Assembly: GCF_001465595.2 (NCBI RefSeq)
Contig: NZ_CP013481.2
Span: forward strand, 62,001 to 126,000
Reading direction: 5' to 3'
DNA length: 64,000 bases
DNA from: Pandoraea apista
GTDB lineage: Bacteria; Pseudomonadota; Gammaproteobacteria; Burkholderiales; Burkholderiaceae
The stretch's first letter is position 1; every line of letters starts with the position of its first letter. This document shows, in pieces, positions 56,457 through 64,000 of the stretch. Below the pieces are notes generated by a model. That model was not told where the DNA came from and did not search any database. It saw only the letters and a list, made by a program, of their open reading frames with translations. A program made the translations under genes and the position numbers.

Positions 56457-57490
56457 CAAAGTGCAACTTCGACCTCGATGTTGCCGCCTTTGCCTGTCTT
56501 GACCGTGCCGCTGACGACCTGTCCGGCGCGGGTTCGTACCTGAACCGGGTCGCCGGCGCTGGCGCGCGACAGCACCTGACCTTCGGTGCTGACTTCGAAT
56601 CCCGAGCCGCGCGAGACCACGCGAACCGTCTGTCCCTGCTGGACCGCAATCGCACTGCGCAGCAGATCGGAGCGGATCGGCAGACCCGACGTAATGCGGT
56701 TCACCGCCACGGTGCCCACGATCTGACCGGCATCGGTGGCCACGGTGCGCGGCAGCAGCGTGAGATCGCCCTGGCGCGGCGAGAGATCGTTCGGGCCGAT
56801 AGTCTCGCCCGGATTGATCTGGCGTGCGGCCACGAAGTACGTCGCATTGATGCTCACACGGGCTTGCAAATACAGCGTCCACGGGCGTTCGCCCGAGCAG
56901 CGCACACCCACTGTCGTCGATCCCCACAGGCGCGCGCCGGGCGGCAGGAACGGTTCGAGCACGGGGCAGGCGGGCATGCGATCCGAGACGGCGTCGCCGA
57001 CCGTAATCGCGACGCGTCCCGGCAGCCCGGTCGTCTGTTCGCGCAGGAACCGTTCGGCGGTTTGACGAATGGCGTCGGTGTTCTGGAACTGAGAATTCTG
57101 AGGCGCAGCGGCCTGGGGTGCCTGCGCGTTCACGCTCGCAACGCCGGCGTTGCCGACGTTCGCACCATTCGGATTGGCGTTCGCGCTCGTGACAGGGCGA
57201 ACCACGCTCGGTACGTTCGACGCGACACCGCCAGACACGGCATTGTTGCCGGGGATGACGATTGCGCCCGGGCCGAGCGTGCTGCCGAGGTTCTGTGCCG
57301 CGGGGTCGGTGGCGATGCCGGCGGCGGTGGGGGCGGCAGCTTGCGCGAAGCCCGGAACTGCCAAGCCGGCCAGACTCAGGCAGACCGTCAGCACACGCAG
57401 GCCGGAACCCACGGACGCGCACAGACCCTGCCGCTGCGCGTGGCGCGCGCGGGGGGCACTGGCAAGACCGCTGCCGAATTTGCCTGCCAT
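56456..57490 (-). CDS. flgA: Flagellar P-ring assembly chaperone FlgA
   Basis: This 344-aa periplasmic chaperone assembles the FlgI P-ring. I chose the start at 57490 (MAGKFGSGL), preceded by AAGGAG seven bases away; an in-frame extension to 57580 lacks a ribosome site. A basic N-terminus of about 30 residues precedes the signal-peptide core (LTVCLSLAGLAVPGFAQA). A long Ala/Asn/Gln-rich variable stretch (to about 150) follows, then the SAF-type domain with INPGETIGPNDLSPRQGDLTLLP and the C-terminal QVVSGTVKTGKGGNIEVEV. Longer than E. coli FlgA because of the variable insert. Confidence 0.93.
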   Translation of the reverse strand: MAGKFGSGLASAPRARHAQRQGLCASVGSGLRVLTVCLSLAGLAVPGFAQAAAPTAAGIATDPAAQNLGSTLGPGAIVIPGNNAVSGGVASNVPSVVRPVTSANANPNGANVGNAGVASVNAQAPQAAAPQNSQFQNTDAIRQTAERFLREQTTGLPGRVAITVGDAVSDRMPACPVLEPFLPPGARLWGSTTVGVRCSGERPWTLYLQARVSINATYFVAARQINPGETIGPNDLSPRQGDLTLLPRTVATDAGQIVGTVAVNRITSGLPIRSDLLRSAIAVQQGQTVRVVSRGSGFEVSTEGQVLSRASAGDPVQVRTRAGQVVSGTVKTGKGGNIEVEVAL

Positions 57491-57901
57491 CCTGACTCTC
57501 CTTGCTGCCGTCACCCGATGGTTGGGGTGCGCAACGCTCAACCTGCCCTGATACTCGTCGATTCGTGAAGCCGACGGCACCAGGCAGTGTCCCTGTGCCT
57601 GGGGGGCGAACCCCGCCCGGTGCCGTCAGGAAGCCATTCTAGAGATGTCCCCGTGCGGGGCATGGCCCGAAATGGCGGTCAATCTCCTTCCTATTCCTCC
57701 GATTGAATCCCGGGGGGTACGCATACGATGCGAAGCATGCCAAAAGGTCCGTACTTTTTCCGGACCCGGCAGGACACCCCGTCTGCGCATCGCGCGGCGT
57801 CCGCCAGATTCGTCTGCGCAGACCCGGCGCCGCTGGCGCACCACGGGCAGATTTCTTGTGCAGTACCCAGCATCAAGGCAAGCATCGGGCGAGACGAGAT
57901 C
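57491..57901. promoter_or_regulatory. Divergent control region between flgA and flgB
   Basis: This 411-bp intergenic region should hold promoters in both directions. The 9-bp perfect inverted repeat GACGGCACC (57574-57582) and GGTGCCGTC (57620-57628) encloses a second GC-rich palindromic stretch. GGTCCG (57746-57751) and CGGACC (57761-57766) form another inverted repeat nearer flgB. FlhDC-dependent class II promoters are expected here, but I could not identify FlhDC boxes by eye. Confidence 0.55.
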
Positions 57902-58339
57902 ATGGACAAACTGGACGCGGCATTGCGATTTTCCCAGCAGGCGCTGGCCATGCGCGCCTACCGTCAGGAGGTGATCTCGTCGAACATCGCCAACGCGGAT
58001 ACGCCGGGATACAAGGCTCGCGATGTCGACTTCAACAATGCATTGAGCCAGGCGGTCGAGCGCGGCGCACAGCAGCAGCTCGCCACCGAGTCGAGCGTGT
58101 CGCTCTCGCGCACGTCGTCGCGCCACATCGCCGCGCGCGGTGTGAGCACCGCGCCGCCGCTGGGTGGACCCGAGCTGCTGTATCGCGTGCCGTATCAGCA
58201 AAGCGTCGACGGCAACACCGTCGAACTCGATGCCGAGCGCGTGAACTTCGCCGATAACGCCGTGCATTACCAAACGGGCCTCACGGTCCTGTCCAGCCAG
58301 ATCAAGACGATGCTGGCAGCCATCACGAGTCAAGGGTAA
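57902..58339 (+). CDS. flgB: Flagellar basal-body rod protein FlgB
   Basis: This 145-aa proximal rod subunit is exported without a cleaved signal. The N-terminal [38 protein letters not shown] is the rod/hook family motif, and the C-terminal helix holds [17 protein letters not shown] chose ATG 57902, preceded by GAGACGAG. It starts the flgBCDEFGHI run. Confidence 0.96.
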   Translation: MDKLDAALRFSQQALAMRAYRQEVISSNIANADTPGYKARDVDFNNALSQAVERGAQQQLATESSVSLSRTSSRHIAARGVSTAPPLGGPELLYRVPYQQSVDGNTVELDAERVNFADNAVHYQTGLTVLSSQIKTMLAAITSQG

Positions 58340-58344
58340 GCGCC

Positions 58345-58749
58345 ATGCCACTCATGAGCATCTTCGACGTTGCCGGCTCGGCCATGACGGCCCAGTCGCA
58401 GCGCATGAACGTTACGGCCAGCAACCTGGCCAACGCCGAGTCGGTGACCGGCCCGGACGGTCAGCCTTATCGCGCCAAACAGGTGGTGTTTCAGGTCAAC
58501 CCGGTGGCGGGCACCGATGTGGGTGGCGTGAAGGTGGCGGGCGTGGTCGACGATCCGTCGCCGCTCAAGACCGTGTACGACCCGAAGAATCCGGCAGCCA
58601 ATGCCCAGGGCTACGTGACCATGCCCAACGTGAATCCGGTGGAGGAGATGGTCAACATGATCTCCGCTTCCCGTTCTTATCAGGCCAACGTCGAGGCGCT
58701 CAATACCGCCAAGACGCTGATGCTCAAAACCCTCACGGTCGGCCAGTAA
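58345..58749 (+). CDS. flgC: Flagellar basal-body rod protein FlgC
   Basis: This 134-aa rod subunit starts 5 bases after flg[38 protein letters not shown] and the C-terminal [27 protein letters not shown] are diagnostic. ATG 58354 is a possible alternative start. Confidence 0.96.
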   Translation: MPLMSIFDVAGSAMTAQSQRMNVTASNLANAESVTGPDGQPYRAKQVVFQVNPVAGTDVGGVKVAGVVDDPSPLKTVYDPKNPAANAQGYVTMPNVNPVEEMVNMISASRSYQANVEALNTAKTLMLKTLTVGQ

Positions 58750-58772
58750 GGGGCCGCGCGGAGACCAGAACA

Positions 58773-59504
58773 ATGGCAAGTATCAATACGTCGAACGCTG
58801 CCAATTTCTCGCAGTCGTTCCTGGATTCGATCAACGGCACGGCGAGCAACAGCTCCAGTTCGAAGTCCTCGGCCGGTTCCGCAGACGATCTGCAGAACAG
58901 CTTCCTCAAGTTGCTCGTCGCGCAGATGAACAACCAGGACCCGCTCAACCCGATGGACAACTCGCAGGTGACCTCGCAGCTCGCGCAGATCAGCACGGTC
59001 TCGGGCATCACCCAGTTGAACACCACGCTCTCGTCGGTGACCTCGCAGCTCAACTCGACGCAGAGCCTGCAAGCCGCTGCGCTGGTCGGCAAGGGCGTGC
59101 TGATCCCGGGCACCAACATCGGTGTGGGCAGCACCACGGCCACCGACGGCACGGTCACCAAGACCGCCACGCCGTTCGGCTTCGAACTGCCGAGCGACGC
59201 CGACACCGTCACGATCCAGATCAAGGACAGCACCGGCAAGGTGGTGCGCACGGTCAACGCCGGCGCGCTCGATGCCGGTGTGCAGGCCCTTACGTGGGAT
59301 GCGAAGGACGACGCCGGCACCGCAGTGGCGGACGGCAAGTACACGCTGACGGTGACTGCCACGGCCAACGGCAAGGCCGTGACGCCGACGCTGCTCTCCT
59401 ATGCACAGGTGCAGAGCGTGGTGGCCAGCACAACGGGTTCGCCGCTGCTTAACGTCGGCACGGGCTCGAACATCAAGCTCTCCGACGTGCGCGAAATCCT
59501 GTAA
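58773..59504 (+). CDS. flgD: Flagellar hook capping protein FlgD
   Basis: This 243-aa scaffold supports hook assembly. The conserved LQNSFLKLLVAQMNNQDPLNPMDNSQVTSQLAQISTVSGI motif is near residues 47-86, after a Ser/Asn-rich start. The C-terminal FlgD Ig-like domain includes ALTWDAKDDAGTAVADGKYTL. Confidence 0.96.
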   Translation: MASINTSNAANFSQSFLDSINGTASNSSSSKSSAGSADDLQNSFLKLLVAQMNNQDPLNPMDNSQVTSQLAQISTVSGITQLNTTLSSVTSQLNSTQSLQAAALVGKGVLIPGTNIGVGSTTATDGTVTKTATPFGFELPSDADTVTIQIKDSTGKVVRTVNAGALDAGVQALTWDAKDDAGTAVADGKYTLTVTATANGKAVTPTLLSYAQVQSVVASTTGSPLLNVGTGSNIKLSDVREIL

Positions 59505-59578
59505 CCGATCTGACGTAAGCCCTCAACCGTTTTCATCGCGACAGACATCGTCGACAACCGAATTTCAGGAGTATCACC

Positions 59579-60835
59579 ATGGCATTTTCGACCGGATTGA
59601 GCGGCCTGAACGCCGCCTCCAAGGACCTGGACGTCATCGGCAACAACGTGGCCAACGCGGCCACCGTCGGTTTCAAGCAGGGTCAGGCGCAGTTCGCCGA
59701 CATCTACGCCAACTCGCTGTTCGGTGCCGGCAACAACACGGTCGGTATCGGTACGCGTGTGTCGACCGTCGCACAGCAGTTCACGCAAGGCGACATCACG
59801 GTCACGAACCGTCAGCTCGACCTCGCAATCTCGGGTAACGGCTTCTTCCGCGTGTCGAACAACGGCACGATCGCCTACACGCGTAACGGCCAGTTCTCGC
59901 TCGACAAGAACGGCTACATCGTCGACGCCAACGGGGATCACCTGACCGGCTACCTCGCCGGCCCGAACGGCATCATCAACAGCGTCTCGCCGGTCGATCT
60001 GCAGATTCCGACGGGCGACCTGGCGCCGACCGCGACCACGAAGATCACCGGCCAGTTCAATCTGGACTCGCGCAGCGCAGTCAACGCCACGCCGTTCTCG
60101 ATCACCGATCCGAACTCCTACACTAACGCCACGTCGCTCAAGGTCTACGACTCGTTGGGGAATTCGCACGACGTCAATCTGTACTTCAAGAAGACGAGCA
60201 TCGATCCGGTGACCAATAACGCCACGTGGACGGTGTACGCCTCGGTCGACGGCACGACGCAAGTCGGCGCCGGCCCGATCGGCACCATGACGTTCAACTC
60301 GGCCGGTAGTCTGGTTGCACAGACGGATTCGACCGGCGCGGCCGTGACCGGTCCGATCACGTTGCCGACGATCACCTACGGCAACGGCGCGTCGAACGCC
60401 AACCTGACACTGAACCTGTCGGGCACCACGCAGTACGGCAACACATACACGCCGAACACGCTCACGCAAGACGGTTACACGTCGGGTCGCCTGACGGGCT
60501 TCACGTTCAACGCCGACGGCACGATCGTGGGCACGTACTCGAACACGAAGTCGATCACGCTGGGTCAGGTCGCCCTCGCCAACTTCAACAACGTGCAGGG
60601 TCTGATTCCGCTGGGCAACAACCTCTGGGCGGAGTCGGCCGATTCGGGCATTCCGATCGTGGGCGTGCCGGGCGGCACCAACCTCGGCAAGCTGCAAGCC
60701 GGCGCCGTGGAAGCGTCGAACGTCGACCTGACGGCGGAACTGGTCCACATGATCACTGCGCAGCGTAACTATCAGGCCAACGCGCAGACGATCAAGACGG
60801 AAGACCAGTTGATGCAGACGATGGTGAACCTGTAA
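59579..60835 (+). CDS. flgE: Flagellar hook protein FlgE
   Basis: This 418-aa hook subunit has FSTGLSGLNAASKDLDVIGNNVANAATVGFKQGQAQFAD at the N-terminus and NVDLTAELVHMITAQRNYQANAQTIKTEDQLMQTMVNL at the C-terminus. A Thr/Asn/Gly-rich outer domain lies between them. Length is close to the E. coli protein. The AGGAG ribosome site precedes ATG 59579. Confidence 0.97.
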   Translation: MAFSTGLSGLNAASKDLDVIGNNVANAATVGFKQGQAQFADIYANSLFGAGNNTVGIGTRVSTVAQQFTQGDITVTNRQLDLAISGNGFFRVSNNGTIAYTRNGQFSLDKNGYIVDANGDHLTGYLAGPNGIINSVSPVDLQIPTGDLAPTATTKITGQFNLDSRSAVNATPFSITDPNSYTNATSLKVYDSLGNSHDVNLYFKKTSIDPVTNNATWTVYASVDGTTQVGAGPIGTMTFNSAGSLVAQTDSTGAAVTGPITLPTITYGNGASNANLTLNLSGTTQYGNTYTPNTLTQDGYTSGRLTGFTFNADGTIVGTYSNTKSITLGQVALANFNNVQGLIPLGNNLWAESADSGIPIVGVPGGTNLGKLQAGAVEASNVDLTAELVHMITAQRNYQANAQTIKTEDQLMQTMVNL

Positions 60836-60875
60836 GGCGGACGGCGCGTATGCGTAACTTGGACGGAGGGTGTCG

Positions 60876-61619
60876 ATGGATCGTCTGATCTATATCGCCA
60901 TGACGGGCGCGAAGCAGGCGATGGAGCAGCAATCGACCACCGCCAACAATCTGGCGAACGTGTCGACGCCGGGCTTTCGCGCCCAGCTCGCAGCGTTTCG
61001 CCAGACCCCTGTGCGCGGCGCAGACGGCACGACGGGCACGCGTACGTTCGTGACCACGTCGACACCGGGCACCGACTTCACGCCGGGCGCCATGCAGCAG
61101 ACCGGCCGCGCACTCGACGTCGCCATTCAGGGGCAGGGCTGGCTGGCCGTGCGCGATGCGCAAGGCCGCGAAGCCTACACCCGGGGCGGCAACCTCGAGA
61201 TGACGGCCGACGGCCAGATCACGCTGCACGGATTGCCGGTGATGACCGACGCCGGGCCGGCCGCGGTGCCGCCGGGCGCGGCCGTGACCATCGGTTCCGA
61301 CGGCACCCTCTCGGCACTGGGGCAGGGCGATCCGCCCAACTCCATCGCGGTCATGGGGCAGTTGAAGCTGGTGAATCCGCCGGAAGGCAATCTGGTGCGC
61401 GGCGACGACGGTCTGTTCCGCACGGCGAACAACGCACCGGCGCAGGTCGATCCGAATGTCGTGGTGGTCGGGGGCTCGATCGAGACCAGCAACGTCAATC
61501 CGGTCAGTGGTCTGGTGAACATGATTTCGCAGTCACGGGCTTTCGAGATGCAGATGAAGATGCTCTCGAGCGCCGATACCAACGAACAAACCGCCAACCA
61601 GTTGCTGAACTTCAGCTAA
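60876..61619 (+). CDS. flgF: Flagellar basal-body rod protein FlgF
   Basis: This 247-aa rod subunit opens [38 protein letters not shown] and ends [10 protein letters not shown] chose ATG 60876, spaced 5 bases from GGAGGG; the GTG 6 bases earlier overlaps that ribosome site. Confidence 0.95.
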   Translation: MDRLIYIAMTGAKQAMEQQSTTANNLANVSTPGFRAQLAAFRQTPVRGADGTTGTRTFVTTSTPGTDFTPGAMQQTGRALDVAIQGQGWLAVRDAQGREAYTRGGNLEMTADGQITLHGLPVMTDAGPAAVPPGAAVTIGSDGTLSALGQGDPPNSIAVMGQLKLVNPPEGNLVRGDDGLFRTANNAPAQVDPNVVVVGGSIETSNVNPVSGLVNMISQSRAFEMQMKMLSSADTNEQTANQLLNFS

Positions 61620-61686
61620 CGCGAGGGCAGTGTGCCCAGGTCGCCCGCGACCTCGCACTGCCACCGCACACGGGGAGAATGACCCA

Positions 61687-62469
61687 ATGATCCGTTCGCT
61701 CTACATCGCTGCTACCGGCATGAACGCCCAGCAGACGAACATGGACGTGATTTCGAACAACCTTGCCAACACCAGCACGAACGGCTTCAAGAAAGGCCGC
61801 GCGGTGTTCGAGGACCTGCTGTATCAGACGATCCGCCAGCCCGGCGCGCAGTCGTCGCAGCAGACGCTGCTGCCCTCGGGTCTGCAACTGGGCACCGGTG
61901 TGCGCCCGGCTGCGACCGAGCGCATCTTCACGCAGGGCAACCTGACCTCGACGAGCAATGCCAAGGACGTGGCCATCAACGGCGACGGTTTCTTCCAGGT
62001 GCTCATGCCGGACGGCACGACCTCTTATACGCGCGACGGCTCGTTTCAGGTCGACAACAACGGTCAGCTGGTGACGGCGTCGGGTTTCCCGATTCAGCCG
62101 GCAATCACGATTCCGGCGAACGCGCTGTCGCTGACCATTGCCCGCGACGGTACGGTCTCGGTTACGCAACCGGGCAGCACGGCCAACGTGCAGATCGGTA
62201 CCTTCCAGCTCGCCACGTTCATCAACAACGCCGGCCTGCAAAGCCTGGGCGATAACCTGTACGCCGAGACGGCCGCCTCGGGCGCGCCGAACGTGGCGCA
62301 ACCGGGTACCAACGGTGCGGGCGTGCTCAATCAGAACTACGTCGAAACGTCGAACGTGAACGTGGTGGAAGAACTGGTGAACATGATTTCCGCGCAGCGC
62401 GCCTATGAAATCAACTCGAAGGCGGTCACGGCATCCGACCAGATGCTGCAACGTCTGACCCAGATGTAA
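61687..62469 (+). CDS. flgG: Flagellar distal rod protein FlgG
   Basis: This 260-aa distal rod subunit is exactly the usual length. It has [48 protein letters not shown] and the C-terminal [31 protein letters not shown] chose ATG 61687 over an in-frame start 57 bases upstream that has no family similarity. Confidence 0.97.
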   Translation: MIRSLYIAATGMNAQQTNMDVISNNLANTSTNGFKKGRAVFEDLLYQTIRQPGAQSSQQTLLPSGLQLGTGVRPAATERIFTQGNLTSTSNAKDVAINGDGFFQVLMPDGTTSYTRDGSFQVDNNGQLVTASGFPIQPAITIPANALSLTIARDGTVSVTQPGSTANVQIGTFQLATFINNAGLQSLGDNLYAETAASGAPNVAQPGTNGAGVLNQNYVETSNVNVVEELVNMISAQRAYEINSKAVTASDQMLQRLTQM

Positions 62470-62499
62470 GCGGCGGTTCGCCGCTGAAAGTGCTTAGGA

Positions 62500-63234
62500 A
62501 TGAACGTCGATATGTCCGCTCAAACGACTTCCCCGACTGCAACGCAACGCAGCGCCGGACACGCGCGGTATCTTGCGCTCGTGGCCGCCGCGGCGCTGAG
62601 CGGTCTGGCGGGCTGCGCCTACGTGCCGCAGGAACCGGTCGTAAACGGACCCACGACCACGCGCCCGCCGCCCCCGCCGATGGCGGCCGATCCGGAAGGC
62701 TCGATCTACCGTCCGCTGTACTCGAATCGCCCGCTGTTCGAAGACCGCCGCCCGCGTAACGTTGGCGACATTCTCACGATCGTCATCAACGAAAACACGG
62801 CGGCGAGCAAGAACTCGGCGGCCAACACGACCCGCGCGGGCAGTGGCACGCTGACGCTGAATCAGACGCCGGGCGTGATCGGTGGCGTGCTCAACAATCA
62901 GGGACTGGATGCGAGCGGCGCAAACAAGTTCGACGCCAAGGGCGCAGCCAACGCCAACAACGTGTTCTCCGGTCAGATCACCGTGACCGTGATGGAAGTG
63001 CTGTCCAACGGCAATCTGGCCGTGGCCGGCGAGAAACAGATCGCCATCAATCAGGGCACGGAGTACATCAAGTTTTCGGGCATTGTCGCCCCGCAGACCA
63101 TTTCGGGCGCGAACACCGTGCCTTCGACGCAGGTGGCCGATGCGCGCATCGAATACCGTGGCAAGGGCTACATCAATGAAGCCGAAACCATGGGCTGGCT
63201 GCAACGCTTCTTCCTCAACGTTTCGCCCTTCTGA
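62500..63234 (+). CDS. flgH: Flagellar L-ring lipoprotein FlgH
   Basis: This 244-aa outer-membrane ring protein has a lipoprotein signal ending at a lipobox LAGC (Cys about residue 38), then [37 protein letters not shown] and the C-terminal [27 protein letters not shown] 62512 is a possible alternative start; the N-terminus is longer than usual by about 10 residues either way. The stop overlaps the flgI ATG by one base. Confidence 0.95.
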   Translation: MNVDMSAQTTSPTATQRSAGHARYLALVAAAALSGLAGCAYVPQEPVVNGPTTTRPPPPPMAADPEGSIYRPLYSNRPLFEDRRPRNVGDILTIVINENTAASKNSAANTTRAGSGTLTLNQTPGVIGGVLNNQGLDASGANKFDAKGAANANNVFSGQITVTVMEVLSNGNLAVAGEKQIAINQGTEYIKFSGIVAPQTISGANTVPSTQVADARIEYRGKGYINEAETMGWLQRFFLNVSPF

Positions 63235-64000
63235 TGTCGAACATGCCGTTCCTGCCGCGCCGCGCGCCCCAACACCGTCACCTTCGCCGGGCTGTCCGTC
63301 GCTTCGTTGCCACGCTTGCCGTGGCGGGCGCGGGCGCTGGCGTGCTGCTGGCGCCGGGGGCAGCCCACGCCGAGCGGCTCAAGGAGCTGGCGTCGATTCA
63401 GGGCGTGCGCGATAACCAGTTGATCGGCTACGGCCTCGTGGCCGGTCTCGACAACTCGGGCGACCAGACCACGCAAACGCCGTTCACCGTGCAGAGCATG
63501 ACCAACATGCTCTCGCAGTTGGGCATTACCGTTGCGCCCGGCACCAACATGCAGTTGAAGAATGTGGCCGCCGTGATGGTGACGGCCACGCTGCCGGCAT
63601 TCACGCGCCCCGGCCAGGCCATCGACGTGGTGGTGTCCTCGATGGGTAACGCCAAGAGTTTGCGCGGCGGCACGCTGCTCATGACCCCGCTCAAGGGGCC
63701 GGACGGTCAGGTCTACGCGCTCGCTCAGGGCAACCTGTTGATCGGCGGCGCCGGCGCGTCGGCGAACGGGTCGAGCGTGACCATCAACCAGTTGGCGTCG
63801 GGCCGGATTCCGAATGGCGCCATCGTCGAGCGCGCCGTACCGACGGCCATGGGCGGCCAGCCGGGCACCGTGCAGATGGAACTGAACGCCACGGACTTTT
63901 CGACCGCGCAGCGCGTGGTCGACGCCGTGAACCGGCGCTTCGGTTACAGCACCGCACAGGCGCTCGACGGCCGCGTGATTTTGCTGCGCACGCCGACAGA
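63234..64000 (+). CDS. flgI: Flagellar P-ring protein FlgI (partial, runs off window)
   Basis: The first roughly 255 residues of the periplasmic P-ring subunit are present; the 3' end lies beyond the right edge. A basic start is followed by a signal peptide ending GAAHA before [26 protein letters not shown], the FlgI hallmark, then NMLSQLGI and [15 protein letters not shown]. It starts at ATG 63234 within TGATG of flgH; ATG 63243 is an alternative. FlgA from the divergent minus-strand unit is its chaperone. Confidence 0.95.
   Translation, partial: MSNMPFLPRRAPQHRHLRRAVRRFVATLAVAGAGAGVLLAPGAAHAERLKELASIQGVRDNQLIGYGLVAGLDNSGDQTTQTPFTVQSMTNMLSQLGITVAPGTNMQLKNVAAVMVTATLPAFTRPGQAIDVVVSSMGNAKSLRGGTLLMTPLKGPDGQVYALAQGNLLIGGAGASANGSSVTINQLASGRIPNGAIVERAVPTAMGGQPGTVQMELNATDFSTAQRVVDAVNRRFGYSTAQALDGRVILLRTPT

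Overview
The window is a chromosomal segment of a betaproteobacterium, most likely Burkholderiales/Burkholderiaceae. My best guess is a Pandoraea-like organism, judged from gene order and protein style, not from a search. It is GC-rich, densely coded and almost entirely on the + strand, with housekeeping genes, polar-type flagellar assembly genes (flhF/flhG) and FlhDC. I see no tRNA, rRNA, IS element, prophage or CRISPR.

Layout. (1) 0.3-5.1 kb: a complete five-gene branched-chain-amino-acid-type (HAAT) ABC importer. (2) 5.1-5.8 kb: a long intergenic region with a strong terminator and a candidate small RNA. (3) 5.8-6.6 kb: a TSUP-family permease. (4) 6.8-12.7 kb: a second HAAT importer split in two. 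The binding protein stands alone behind a TetR-type palindrome; a MarR/HpaR-type regulator follows; then come a permease, a permease-ATPase fusion and an ATPase. (5) 12.8-14.7 kb: a 2-kb non-coding region that I read as the replication origin (five DnaA boxes in about 170 bp) followed by a centromere. The centromere holds eight parS or parS-like sites, five of them spaced at a 226-230 bp period in tandem repeats. (6) 14.7-19.9 kb: mnmG (with a perfect parS inside), rsmG, a lipocalin, parA and parB. (7) 19.9-28.8 kb: an anion-permease-like protein and the ATP synthase operon atpIBEFHAGDC. (8) 29-32.3 kb: an acyl-CoA synthetase behind a LiuR-like palindrome, and a Bcr/CflA efflux protein. (9) 32.8-64 kb: flagellar and chemotaxis genes flhDC-motAB-cheYAW-three chemoreceptors-cheRDB-cheYZ-flhBAFG-fliA, then flgNMA on the minus strand diverging from flgBCDEFGHI. 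flgI runs off the right edge.

How it works together. ParB and ParA are encoded within about 6 kb of the parS array and the putative oriC, forming one origin-segregation module. FlhDC heads the motility hierarchy. FliA (sigma-28) and its anti-sigma FlgM are both present, and sigma-28-like promoters lie before motA and flgM.

The most unusual element is the satellite-like parS array. Each roughly 227-bp unit also carries an imperfect hairpin of about 75 bp, and an inverted, near-perfect copy of that hairpin lies between the DnaA boxes and the array. Other oddities are a FlhG whose Walker A lysine is replaced by Gln while its FlhF-activating motif is kept, an ABC ATPase with Arg for the Walker A lysine, and a GGA-rich small RNA candidate.
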